Shown: positions 26,872 to 35,474 of the stretch, in pieces
Layout: the number at the start of each line of letters is the position of its first letter
How positions within the stretch are numbered: the stretch's first letter is position 1
Assembly (NCBI GenBank): GCA_023227835.1
Contig: JALOCI010000008.1
Location: 20,788-84,787, forward strand
DNA from: Bacteroidales bacterium
GTDB taxonomy: Bacteria; Bacteroidota; Bacteroidia; Bacteroidales; UBA932
Direction: 5' to 3'
Length of the DNA: 64,000 nucleotides
The notes under the pieces: generated by a model
Database searches by the model: none
What the model was told of the DNA's origin: nothing
What the model saw: the letters and a program-made list of their open reading frames with translations, nothing else
Position numbers and translations under genes: made by a program

Positions 26872-27998
26872 GATATGAAAAGATAGCCAGGGATCAGGAG
26901 AGCTCTGCCTCGTGTGGATTGCTCCATACCGATCACGGCGTAATTGAGACTCCGATTTTTATGCCGGTCGGTACGGCCGGAACAGTAAAAGCCGTTTATC
27001 ACAGGGATCTCAAAGAGGACATAAAGGCTCAGATAATATTGGGAAACACTTACCATCTTTATCTGAGGCCGGGGACCGACATAATAAACAAAGCCGGAGG
27101 ACTTCATAAGTTTATCTCATGGGATAAGCCTATTCTGACAGATAGCGGTGGATATCAGGTATTCTCCCTGGCAGAAAACCGGAAGCTCACTCATGACGGT
27201 TGCACTTTCAGATCACATATAGATGGTTCTAAACATCTCTTCACACCGGAAAATGTTGTTGAGATACAAAGGCTGATAGGAGCGGATATTATAATGGCTC
27301 TCGATGAGTGCCCTCCGGGAGACTCGGATCACAAATACGCAAAATCTTCCCTTCAGCTTACCAAACAGTGGCTTGAGAGAGGTGTTGCCCATTTTGACAG
27401 AACGGAACCACTCTACGGTTACAGTCAGTCATTTTTCCCGATTGTACAGGGCTGTGTCTATCCGGACCTGCGGGTTGAAGCCGCCGAGCATGCAGTCTCT
27501 CTTGACAGGGAGGGGTACGCAATAGGTGGTCTCTCGGTAGGGGAGCCTACTGAACAGATGTATCAGATGCTAGAGGTGCTTGACCCTATTCTCCCGAAAG
27601 ACAAGCCAAGGTATCTGATGGGCGTGGGGACACCGGCAAATATACTTGAGGGAATAGCAAGGGGTGTTGATATGTTTGATTGTGTCATGCCTACAAGAAA
27701 TGCGCGCAACGGTATGCTTTTCACATCCGAGGGGATAATAAATATCAGAAATAAAAAATGGGCTGACGATTTTTCCTCGATTGACGAGAATGGAACGTCT
27801 TTTGTTGACAAAAGCTATTCCAGATCTTATCTGAGGCATCTCTTTATATCTTCAGAGATATTGGGTGCCCAGATAGCAAGTGAGCACAATCTGGCATTTT
27901 ATCTCTGGCTGGTTGACGAAGCCCGACAACATATAAAAGCCGGAGATTTCATTAACTGGAAGAATTCTATGGTTAAAAAGCTGGAGACAAGACTCTGA
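26868..27998 (+). CDS. tgt: tRNA-guanine transglycosylase
   Basis: Exchanges guanine 34 of GUN-anticodon tRNAs for preQ1 in queuosine synthesis. The 376-residue enzyme has TDSGGYQVFSL (nucleophile-side Asp loop), IIMALDECPPGD, IGGLSVGEP and the catalytic Asp in RGVDMFDCVMPTRNARNG. The usual C-terminal zinc ligands (CxCxxCx25H) are not evident: the segment after RNKKWADDFSSIDENG lacks the Cys cluster, as far as I can see, so the zinc site may be absent. It sits between a nucleoside transporter (ATGA overlap) and an LptF/G-type permease (TGATG overlap). queG lies 2.1 kb downstream. Confidence 0.93.
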   Translation: MRYEKIARDQESSASCGLLHTDHGVIETPIFMPVGTAGTVKAVYHRDLKEDIKAQIILGNTYHLYLRPGTDIINKAGGLHKFISWDKPILTDSGGYQVFSLAENRKLTHDGCTFRSHIDGSKHLFTPENVVEIQRLIGADIIMALDECPPGDSDHKYAKSSLQLTKQWLERGVAHFDRTEPLYGYSQSFFPIVQGCVYPDLRVEAAEHAVSLDREGYAIGGLSVGEPTEQMYQMLEVLDPILPKDKPRYLMGVGTPANILEGIARGVDMFDCVMPTRNARNGMLFTSEGIINIRNKKWADDFSSIDENGTSFVDKSYSRSYLRHLFISSEILGAQIASEHNLAFYLWLVDEARQHIKAGDFINWKNSMVKKLETRL

Positions 27999-29092
27999 TG
28001 AAGGCAAATTATCATATTGTCAAGATTGACAAGTATATAATAAAGAAATTTATTGGCACCTATCTCTTTATACTTGCCGTCATTATTGCTATTATTATAA
28101 TATTCGATATAAGTGAGAAGATAGATAACCTGGTTGAAAAAGAGGCTCCCTTGCAGGAAATTATTTTCAACTACTACGGGAATATGGTCCCTTATTACAT
28201 CAATCTTTTCAGCCCTTTATTGGTTTTTATTTCTGTTATATTCTTCACGTCAAAGATGGCCTCCAATAGTGAAATTGTCGCCATTCTTGCAGGCGGTATC
28301 AGCTTTAACAGAATGTTGTACCCATACCTGATCTCTGCTCTGTGCATAGCCATGCTCAGTCTCTCTATGAATCTCTTCATTATTCCCCCTGCAAACAGGG
28401 TGAGACTGGAGTTCCAGAACAAATACCTTAAAGACAGACCCTATGTCGCGGGCAGCAATATACACCTGCAACTGACTCCAGGAACCTATGTCTATATACA
28501 GTCTTTTAACACGGCTGACAACAGGGCATCTAACTTTACTCTCGAGACTATTGAGGGCCATACCCTGAAATCTAGGCTTAATGCCGAAAGTGCGCGTTGG
28601 GACACAACAAAGCAGTGTTGGGTGTTGAGTAATTACTACCTGAGAACAACTCTGGACGGACGGGAGAAAGTCGTATCCGGTTCACAGATTGATACCGTGC
28701 TAAGCCTTAAGGTAACAGATCTCAACCAGAGAACGAATATTGTTGAGTCGTACAATATTTTTGAACTTGATGACTATATCAAGACTCAGAAGATGAGGGG
28801 AGATATGAGGGTTAAATATGCCCAGATAGAGAAGCATACGCGCTTTGCCATACCATTTTCCGCATTTATCCTCACAATAATGGGAGTCTCTCTCTCATCA
28901 AGAAAGAGACGTGGCGGTATCGGTCTTAACCTTGGAGTCGGTATAGCCCTGAGTTTCGTCTATATTCTGTTTCTGCGTTTCAGCCAGATGTTTGTCCATT
29001 CTGGCGTAATGCCACCATGGCTTGCATTATGGGTGCCAAACATAACGTTCGGATTTATAGCCTACTATCTCTACCGGATCGCTCCCAAATAG
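27998..29092 (+). CDS. LptF/LptG family permease
   Basis: Inner-membrane permease of the lipopolysaccharide export ABC complex LptB2FG (YjgP/YjgQ family). The 364-residue protein has three N-terminal membrane segments, a periplasmic beta-jellyroll region (about 140-260) and three C-terminal segments. DKYIIKKFIGTYLFILAVII (7-26) and HTRFAIPFSAFILTIMGVSL near 280 are typical. It is the shorter of two such permeases here; which one is LptF and which LptG is not decided. It overlaps tgt by one base and ends 3 bases before the convergent threonine dehydrogenase-like gene. Confidence 0.9.
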   Translation: MKANYHIVKIDKYIIKKFIGTYLFILAVIIAIIIIFDISEKIDNLVEKEAPLQEIIFNYYGNMVPYYINLFSPLLVFISVIFFTSKMASNSEIVAILAGGISFNRMLYPYLISALCIAMLSLSMNLFIIPPANRVRLEFQNKYLKDRPYVAGSNIHLQLTPGTYVYIQSFNTADNRASNFTLETIEGHTLKSRLNAESARWDTTKQCWVLSNYYLRTTLDGREKVVSGSQIDTVLSLKVTDLNQRTNIVESYNIFELDDYIKTQKMRGDMRVKYAQIEKHTRFAIPFSAFILTIMGVSLSSRKRRGGIGLNLGVGIALSFVYILFLRFSQMFVHSGVMPPWLALWVPNITFGFIAYYLYRIAPK

Positions 29093-29095
29093 AGC

Positions 29096-30043
29096 TCAGG
29101 CCATCTTTAATCTGATAGCCTTCAGCATATCCTGTACCATGCCGGACAGATCCCATTCCGGTTTCCATCCCCACTCCTCCCTGGCGCAAGCATCATCAAG
29201 AGAATCGGGCCATGAATCGGCTATTGCTGCTTTAACCGGATCAATCTCATATTTGAATTCTGCCTCAGGTACATGTTTTTTTATTTCTGAAAAAAGAATC
29301 TCCGGAGAGAAACTCATTGCGGTAACATTAAAGCTGTTCCTGTGCTTTAGTTTTGCAGGGTCAGCATCCATAAGCTCGGTACAGGCTCTGAGTGCATCCG
29401 GCATATACAACATGTCCATAAATGAGTTTTCGGGAATCGGACATGTGAAATTTCCGTTTTTTACTATTTCATAAAAGACTTCCACTGCATAATCCGTTGT
29501 ACCTCCGCCGGGTAAAGCTCCGTTTGAGATTATCCCCGGGAATCTGACGCTTCTTGTGTCTACTCCAAACCTGTGATTGTAATAGTCGCTTAAAAGTTCC
29601 CCCGAGACCTTGCATACTCCATACATTGTATTTGGTCTCATTACAGTATCCTGAGGCGTTTTGTTGTGTGGGGTCGATTCGCCGAAAGCACCAATTGAAC
29701 TCGGAGTGAATAATGCGCATCCGTACTCTTTTGCTATTTCGAGAGAGTTCAGGAGAGCCCCCATGTTAATTTTCCATGCTATCTGCGGATTTTTTTCGCC
29801 AGTTGCCGATAAGAGTGCAACCAGATTATATATGCGATCAATCCTGTGCTCTCTGATTATTCCGGAATATGAACCGGCATCAGTGGCGTCAAGCATAACA
29901 GCACGGGAAGACTTTGAAAGCCTCTCGACTATATCACTTTTCAGATCTGCTGCAATAATATTATCTTCACCATATGTTTTCTGAAGATGGGGAATAAGTT
30001 CCGTCCCAATCTGCCCACCTGCTCCGACTACTAAGATTTTCAT
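29096..30043 (-). CDS. L-threonine 3-dehydrogenase, SDR (UDP-galactose epimerase-like) type
   Basis: NAD-dependent extended SDR of 315 residues. It has the Rossmann motif GAGGQIG (7-13), catalytic Ser in TPSSIGAFG, YxxxK in MYGVCKVSGE and GGGTTDYAVE near 190. These last features match the epimerase-like L-threonine dehydrogenases that oxidise threonine to 2-amino-3-oxobutyrate, but a kbl ligase gene is not in the window. I start at ATG 30043 (MKILVVGAGG); the frame is open another 36 codons upstream without a plausible start. A TACATTTG element is found 40 bases upstream. Confidence 0.82.
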   Translation of the reverse strand: MKILVVGAGGQIGTELIPHLQKTYGEDNIIAADLKSDIVERLSKSSRAVMLDATDAGSYSGIIREHRIDRIYNLVALLSATGEKNPQIAWKINMGALLNSLEIAKEYGCALFTPSSIGAFGESTPHNKTPQDTVMRPNTMYGVCKVSGELLSDYYNHRFGVDTRSVRFPGIISNGALPGGGTTDYAVEVFYEIVKNGNFTCPIPENSFMDMLYMPDALRACTELMDADPAKLKHRNSFNVTAMSFSPEILFSEIKKHVPEAEFKYEIDPVKAAIADSWPDSLDDACAREEWGWKPEWDLSGMVQDMLKAIRLKMA

Positions 30044-30082
30044 ATCTTTGTGTTTAAAGAATGCTGTTAGAAAAAAAGTAGG

Positions 30083-30090
30083 CAAATGTA
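30083..30090 (-). promoter_or_regulatory. Candidate -7 element for the threonine dehydrogenase-like gene
   Basis: Minus-strand TACATTTG fits TAnnTTTG and would give a leader of about 30 bases. -33 is not clear. Confidence 0.42.
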
Positions 30091-30139
30091 TAAAATTTAT
30101 AGTAAATCCAGCATTTTGATTACATATTTTCAATAAAAA

Positions 30140-31102
30140 ATGAAAAATCATTCTATGGATTCTCTCTGTATAGACGAATTGCTGTTAAGATGGTCTGAAG
30201 AGTTGGGTTTTGCAGATTGTGGAGTGGCAAGGGCAGGCCTGATGACTGAAGCCATTAAAAATTTCAGAGAATCCGTTCAGAGGGGCTTTCATGCAGATAT
30301 GGCCTATCTGGAGAAGAATATGGATATCAGGGAAGATCCTTCACTGTTATTGCCGGGAGTAAAATCTGTTATTTGTTTGCTTGCTCCGTACAAGCAAATC
30401 GAAAAACAACAGCCGGGTATCCCTTCGATTGCAAGTTATGCATGGGGAGATGATTATCATAATGTAATCAGGAAAAAACTCAGGGAAATTGTCAGGAGGA
30501 TGAAGGAGGTAATTCCCGGACTTGAAGCCCGGGTTTTTACAGATTCTGCTCCTTTGCTTGAGAGAATGTGGGCTAAGGAGGCCGGGTTGGGATTTATAGG
30601 AAAGAACGGGCTTCTTATAAGTAAGAAATATGGAATTCATAATCTTATAGGAGTTATTTTAGTAAATACTCAACTGAAATATGCCGGGAAAATTGTCAGT
30701 AATGGTTGCGGAAAATGCCGCAGATGCCTGGATGCTTGTCCGGCCGGTGCTCTGGCTGCTCCGTATATTATGGATGCCCGGAGATGCATCTCGTATCAGA
30801 CAATAGAAAGTAAAAGGGTCTGCACGGAGGAGGATTTTAAGGTAACCCGCTCGGGTTATATTTTCGGATGTGATATATGTATTGAGGCATGTCCATGGGC
30901 TAACAGGGGAGGCTTTACCACCTGGCCGGAATTTGCTCCGCTATACTCGGCCATATTAGACAAAAAAATAATCGAATTTTCGGTTGAAGATTGGACGGGC
31001 TTGTCAGAGGATGTTTTCAGGGAGATATTTAAAAATTCCCCGCTAAAAAGGGCCGGAATCTCAAAAATAAAAAATAACTTAGAGGAATTAACGAAGAGAT
31101 GA
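30140..31102 (+). CDS. queG: Epoxyqueuosine reductase
   Basis: Cobalamin-dependent Fe-S enzyme for the last step of queuosine synthesis, reducing epoxyqueuosine in tRNA. The 320-residue protein has the N-terminal DUF1730 domain, then TDSAPLLERMWAKEAGLGFI near 134-153 and GKNGLLIS. Two 4Fe-4S motifs follow: CGKCRRCLDACP and CDICIEACPW. It requires B12. It forms an ATGA-coupled pair with the GSCFA gene. tgt, from the same pathway, is 2.1 kb upstream on the same strand. Confidence 0.94.
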   Translation: MKNHSMDSLCIDELLLRWSEELGFADCGVARAGLMTEAIKNFRESVQRGFHADMAYLEKNMDIREDPSLLLPGVKSVICLLAPYKQIEKQQPGIPSIASYAWGDDYHNVIRKKLREIVRRMKEVIPGLEARVFTDSAPLLERMWAKEAGLGFIGKNGLLISKKYGIHNLIGVILVNTQLKYAGKIVSNGCGKCRRCLDACPAGALAAPYIMDARRCISYQTIESKRVCTEEDFKVTRSGYIFGCDICIEACPWANRGGFTTWPEFAPLYSAILDKKIIEFSVEDWTGLSEDVFREIFKNSPLKRAGISKIKNNLEELTKR

Positions 31103-32034
31103 AATTTTCGACCAAGGTCCCGTTTGAGGATTTTAAACATAAAATATCATACCGTGATAGTATAACCTCTCTCGGTTCATGCTTCTCTGATGAAATCGGG
31201 TTGAAACTTGAGTCATTGCGTTTCAGTATATGTGTCAATCCGTTCGGGGTTCTTTACAATCCGGCTTCAGTGGCATCCGCCCTTGACCGCCTTGCCACCG
31301 GCAGAAGATTCGACGGGGGGGATGTTATTGCGGATGGGGATGTATGGAAGAGTCTTTATCATAGCTCACAATATGCCGATTATACAGAAAAGGGACTTCT
31401 GGAAAATCTTAATACTTCACTTCAGAACTGTTCAGAACACTTTATTTCGTCACAATGGGTGATGATTACTTTAGGAACCAGATGGGTTTACAGGTTGAAA
31501 AGCAAAAATATTATAGTCAGCAATTGTCATAAACTCCCGGGAAAAGAGTTTGAAAGAGAGCAGTTGTCAATAGGAGAGATCGTAGGACTTTTATCTCCCT
31601 TTATAGAGGCATATCCTGATAAAAAATGGCTTTTTACAGTAAGCCCTGTAAGGCATTGGAAAGACGGCGCACATGAGAATCAGCTAAGTAAGGCAACTCT
31701 GCTTCTTGCAATAGAAGAGATGAGGAAAAACTTTGGTAATGTTGTTTACTTTCCTGCTTATGAGGTTTTTATGGATGAACTTAGAGATTATAGATTCTAC
31801 GCTGAGGATATGTTACACCCCTCAGCCCAGGCTGTGAATTATATATGGGAACTCTTCAGGGAGCATCTTGTTGATCCCAAGGATGGTGAATTGATGGATA
31901 TGATGGTTAAGCTAAATGAGATGAAAAAGCATCGTCCTTTTTTCCCAAAAAGTGATTCTTTTCGACGGTTTAAATCCGAAATGTCGCACCTAGAGGGAGT
32001 TGTAACCCAACTTCTCAATGAAAAAAAATTGTAA
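31099..32034 (+). CDS. GSCFA domain protein
   Basis: A 311-residue protein of the GSCFA family, related to SGNH/GDSL hydrolases. The signature appears as LGSCFSDEIG (24-33). Later blocks include WVMITLGTRWVYR, LFTVSPVRHWKDG and EDMLHPSAQAVNYIWELF, in which the Asp and His resemble the SGNH catalytic DxxH. Substrate unknown. It overlaps queG by 4 bases; the queG-GSCFA pairing appears common in Bacteroidota, though I cannot verify this here. No signal peptide, so cytosolic. Confidence 0.85.
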   Translation: MKFSTKVPFEDFKHKISYRDSITSLGSCFSDEIGLKLESLRFSICVNPFGVLYNPASVASALDRLATGRRFDGGDVIADGDVWKSLYHSSQYADYTEKGLLENLNTSLQNCSEHFISSQWVMITLGTRWVYRLKSKNIIVSNCHKLPGKEFEREQLSIGEIVGLLSPFIEAYPDKKWLFTVSPVRHWKDGAHENQLSKATLLLAIEEMRKNFGNVVYFPAYEVFMDELRDYRFYAEDMLHPSAQAVNYIWELFREHLVDPKDGELMDMMVKLNEMKKHRPFFPKSDSFRRFKSEMSHLEGVVTQLLNEKKL

Positions 32035-32050
32035 CTATCTGAAAAATCCT

Positions 32051-32082
32051 ATTGTTTTTTAAAAATTAAAAAACTAAATTTG
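32051..32082 (+). promoter_or_regulatory. Promoter of the HU gene
   Basis: ATTG (32051-32054), a 20-base spacer and TAAATTTG (32075-32082). Predicted start near 32089 gives a leader of about 33 bases before ATG 32122. Confidence 0.55.
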
Positions 32083-32121
32083 CATCAACCCCAAGGAATT
32101 CAACAACCTAATAACTAAATT

Positions 32122-32391
32122 ATGAATAAAGCAGAATTAATTTCAGCTATCGCTGGTAAGGCCAACATCACTAAAGTTGACGCCAGAAAAGCATTGGATG
32201 CATTTGTAGACGCAGCCGGAGAAACTATGAAGAAAGGGGAAAGACTGACTCTTGTTGGTTTTGGCTCATTCTCAGTAGTTAAGAGAAACGCCAGGAATGG
32301 CAGGAACCCTCGTACAGGCAAGAATATTAAAATTGCAGCAAAGAATGTTGTAAGATTCAAAGCCGGTGCTGACCTCAACAAACTTGTCTAA
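32122..32391 (+). CDS. hup: HU family DNA-binding protein
   Basis: Small nucleoid protein of 89 residues that bends DNA as a dimer. MNKAELISAIAGKANITKVD, FGSFSVVKRNARNGRNPRTG (the beta-arm and signature, about 47-66) and the final VVRFKAGADLNKLV are typical. It has its own promoter and terminator. Confidence 0.95.
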   Translation: MNKAELISAIAGKANITKVDARKALDAFVDAAGETMKKGERLTLVGFGSFSVVKRNARNGRNPRTGKNIKIAAKNVVRFKAGADLNKLV

Positions 32392-32418
32392 GAATCACAT
32401 CCGATAGGTAATTGAAAG

Positions 32419-32450
32419 TAGGGAGATCATTTATTGACTCCCTCTTTTTA
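32419..32450 (+). terminator. Rho-independent terminator after HU
   Basis: Stem AGGGAG / CTCCCT with a 12-base loop, then CTTTTTATTTT. It lies between the convergent stops of HU and the thiamine pyrophosphokinase gene. Confidence 0.8.
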
Positions 32451-32452
32451 TT

Positions 32453-33073
32453 TTAAAACGGCTGAAAAACTATAATTTTTCCCGTATTTATGTGAAGCTT
32501 TACTATTTCTGCAGAGGCTTCGTTCAGTGTTCCTTTCCACCAACTGTCAAAAATTACCTCCCGGAGAGGAAATTTTAAACCTTCCGATATAACCCGGGTC
32601 TGTGGGTCTAAAGCAAAAAGAGAGATCTGGTCCCCTGTTTTCAGCGTAATTTCTGCATCTCCCTCAACAGAAAAAAACTTACCGTAATCCGTATACATCT
32701 CAACAGGTATTATTGTCTTTTCTCTGTATGATACCAAAAGGGATATATTTCCCAAAGTGTGATCTTCTCTAAGTCCTGTTGCCCCGAGAATGTAGATCTT
32801 GTCAGGAGAGAGTGTGAGTGTATACTCAAATGCCTTTGTGAGATCGTTTGTCTCCTGATCCGGGTCGCGATGAATAATTTCGCGGTATTGTTGTTGAAAA
32901 TCTACATTGAGACTATCCATATCACCCACTATAGCATCCGGTACAACACCGTGTTCTATCAACCTTGCCGCAGCTCCGTCACAACACACTATGCCAGACG
33001 CACTCCTGAGCAACTCAACTGCTGCAGGGTGTTTCGGAAAATCTCCGTCTGCCAGTATTACATAAGCCTTCAT
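32453..33073 (-). CDS. thiN: Thiamine pyrophosphokinase
   Basis: Converts thiamine to thiamine diphosphate using ATP. The 206-residue protein has CDGAAARLIEHGVVPDAIVG (31-50), the GDMDSL motif, DQETNDLTKAFEY and GATGLREDHTLGN, all typical of the catalytic N-terminal domain; the C-terminal domain binds thiamine. It is the last gene of the alaS-lptF/G-fmt-thiN operon. Its start overlaps the fmt stop by one base (TGATG). Confidence 0.9.
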   Translation of the reverse strand: MKAYVILADGDFPKHPAAVELLRSASGIVCCDGAAARLIEHGVVPDAIVGDMDSLNVDFQQQYREIIHRDPDQETNDLTKAFEYTLTLSPDKIYILGATGLREDHTLGNISLLVSYREKTIIPVEMYTDYGKFFSVEGDAEITLKTGDQISLFALDPQTRVISEGLKFPLREVIFDSWWKGTLNEASAEIVKLHINTGKIIVFQPF

Positions 33074-34041
33074 CAGATAAATTTGTAGAGTTCTGAATCT
33101 CTGAAGCCTGCAAGGAACTCTTTAATTGTCATCCTTTTCTTGCCTGCAACCTGAAGTTCGAGAATGCTGATGAATCCTTTACTACAGGCAACTTTAAGCT
33201 CCTGTTTGCCGTCGGTTATAATGGTACCTTGATTGAATCCGTGAGATTGATCACTGTATGATGTTCTGAATATCTTGACCGGAATCTCCTTCCCTTTGCC
33301 TGAAATGACCGTGTGAGCCGTCGGATACGGGCAGAGTCCTCTTACAAGGTTATGTACACGGTATGATGGGAGCTCCCAGTTTATCCTGCAATTCTCTTTG
33401 TTGAGCTTGGGGGCTGTATGAACATCTCCCATCTGAGCCTCAACCGAGGACTGTAATACCGGTTCTGTTCTGCCTTGAATAATATCTTCGATGGTCTTTA
33501 TAATAAGTTCTCCTCCGATTTTCATAAGTTTGTCATGAAGAGATCCGAAATCGTCATCAGCTTCGATTGTACACTCCTGTCTGTTAAGTAGTTCTCCCGT
33601 GTCAATCTCCTCGTCAAGCATGAATGTTGTAACGCCGGTTATTGTCTCACCGTTAATTATTGCATGGTTAATAGGAGTTGCCCCGCGATAGTCGGGCAGA
33701 AGCGATGCATGCAGATTGAATGTTCCCAAAGCCGGCATGGACCACACAACCTTAGGAAGCATACGGAATGCCACTACAATGAAAAGATCTGCATGATATG
33801 ATTTTAGCGTTTCAAGAAATTCTTCACTTTTGAGAGATACTGGCTGAAGGACGGGAATCTCCCTGGTCAGGGCATACTTTTTTACTTCACTGCTGGATAG
33901 TGCCATGCCTCTGCCGGCAGGTTTGTCGGGGGCTGTAACAACAGCGGCCACATTGTATCCGTTTTCAAGTATCTTTTCTAATTGAGCAACTGCAAAACCG
34001 GGTGTGCCCATGAAAACTATCTTTAACTCACTCTTCTTCAT
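33073..34041 (-). CDS. fmt: Methionyl-tRNA formyltransferase
   Basis: Formylates the initiator Met-tRNA from 10-formyltetrahydrofolate. The 322-residue enzyme has VFMGTPGFAV (9-18), the catalytic NLHASLLPDYRGATPINHAI block and the C-terminal OB-like tRNA-binding domain (from about 205). It overlaps the permease upstream by 4 bases and thiN downstream by one. def, its common partner, is not here. Confidence 0.95.
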   Translation of the reverse strand: MKKSELKIVFMGTPGFAVAQLEKILENGYNVAAVVTAPDKPAGRGMALSSSEVKKYALTREIPVLQPVSLKSEEFLETLKSYHADLFIVVAFRMLPKVVWSMPALGTFNLHASLLPDYRGATPINHAIINGETITGVTTFMLDEEIDTGELLNRQECTIEADDDFGSLHDKLMKIGGELIIKTIEDIIQGRTEPVLQSSVEAQMGDVHTAPKLNKENCRINWELPSYRVHNLVRGLCPYPTAHTVISGKGKEIPVKIFRTSYSDQSHGFNQGTIITDGKQELKVACSKGFISILELQVAGKKRMTIKEFLAGFRDSELYKFI

Positions 34042-35474
34042 AATTCTCTTTTTTTAAAATTAAACCTGATAACTTTTTTGAAGAAGTTTTTATAAATCTC
34101 GGCATTAAACAGCGATGAATCCTTTGTTGATTTCCATGTCAGATAAACTCCCATAGGAAGAAGTACAAATGTGGATATAAGGGTTCCCATGGCCGGAGAG
34201 ACCACGCCGTCGGTTGCAAGTTTTTTTCCGCTTATGTCTACCACCCAGTAGATTACAAAGAATAGCATAGATACAACAACAGGCGTTCCGAGTCCGCCTT
34301 TACGGATAATCGCTCCCAGAGGTGCTCCGATAAAGAAGAATATGAAGCACGCAAAGGAGAGTGTGAACTTTCTGAGTCGCTCCACTCGGACTTTTCTAAG
34401 AGGATAAGAATAGCGGTATTCGTCAAGTTGATAATTGTCCAGGACAGTAGTTGCCTCAAGTGAGGCAGATAGGGCTCCCTCCAAAGCCAATTGTTCATCA
34501 TAGAGTGTCTTGAACTGTGAAAGGGAATCTATGTCAAACTCTGCCTTGTAATTTTTAAACCGTGATGTGTCCAGTTGTGCAGAGGCGGTCAGACCGCCTG
34601 AAGCAAGAAGATCCTGGAGTTGTCGTCCTTTCACTATTACATACGCAGAATCAAGAGAGTCTCTTGCATGTGACAGCTGCCTGAGATTCTGAGACATGAT
34701 CTCTTTGCTGAATCGGTTGGCATCAGATCGTTTAAATGCATAATTTTCCAGAGATATAATCAGCTCCTGCTTGTTAAACCCTATCCGTTGAAGGGCGTAA
34801 GCCGTATCTGATGTATTGTGGTAAGGTTCCTCGTATGAGTAGCCGTTGTGAAGTGTAAAGATGAGATTAGCCTTGTCTGTTGTGAGTTTAATGGATCCGG
34901 AATCTGCAATGGTGAGGCTGTTGCTGCTCCTGGATGCATGGTTGTATACCATTACACCGTATATGTTCCCGGTTTTTTTGTCTCTTCTGTCAATTCGGAT
35001 GTTATAACCTTCGATTCCATCATAAAAGACACCTGTTGGAATCCTTATCTCCTCCTTTGTCTTGCCGATGTCATCCCTGAGAGCATATATCTTGTTGTAT
35101 GCCACCGGTATAAGGTCGTTGGCTGCGAAGAATGCTCCGATGCTTATAAAAAAGGACAGAACTATCAATGGTGATAGAATTCTAGGCAAGGAGATACCTG
35201 CAGCTTTCATTGCAAGTAACTCGCTGTTCTCCCCGAATCCTCCCATGGTCATTATTGATGCGAACAATGTTGCAAGCGGAAGTGCCAGTGGAATCAGTGT
35301 TGCTGCACCCCATCCCAGAAATTCCGCTATAACACCGAATCCCAGACCTTTTCCGACAAGTTCATCTATGTACAACCATAGAAATTGTAATAGCAGGGCG
35401 AAGGTGACTATCAAAAATGTCAGGACAAATGGTCCTAAAAATGACTTTATTATGAATTGGTCAATCTTTTTCAC
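34038..35474 (-). CDS. LptF/LptG family permease, long form, GTG start
   Basis: Second LPS-export permease of the window, 478 residues. It has three N-terminal membrane segments starting DQFIIKSFLGPFVLTFL, a long periplasmic part (about 100-380) and three C-terminal segments. The periplasmic part has an inserted charged, partly coiled region (about 230-350) that makes it over 100 residues longer than its paralogue at 27998. The start is GTG at 35474, overlapping the alaS stop in GTGA; no ATG occurs for about 75 codons. It overlaps fmt by 4 bases. Confidence 0.9.
   Translation of the reverse strand: MKKIDQFIIKSFLGPFVLTFLIVTFALLLQFLWLYIDELVGKGLGFGVIAEFLGWGAATLIPLALPLATLFASIMTMGGFGENSELLAMKAAGISLPRILSPLIVLSFFISIGAFFAANDLIPVAYNKIYALRDDIGKTKEEIRIPTGVFYDGIEGYNIRIDRRDKKTGNIYGVMVYNHASRSSNSLTIADSGSIKLTTDKANLIFTLHNGYSYEEPYHNTSDTAYALQRIGFNKQELIISLENYAFKRSDANRFSKEIMSQNLRQLSHARDSLDSAYVIVKGRQLQDLLASGGLTASAQLDTSRFKNYKAEFDIDSLSQFKTLYDEQLALEGALSASLEATTVLDNYQLDEYRYSYPLRKVRVERLRKFTLSFACFIFFFIGAPLGAIIRKGGLGTPVVVSMLFFVIYWVVDISGKKLATDGVVSPAMGTLISTFVLLPMGVYLTWKSTKDSSLFNAEIYKNFFKKVIRFNFKKREL

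Noticed and set aside
26568..27107. Minus-strand ORF of 179 residues
   Set aside because: Antisense to the transporter and tgt junction, both of which are well-supported genes.
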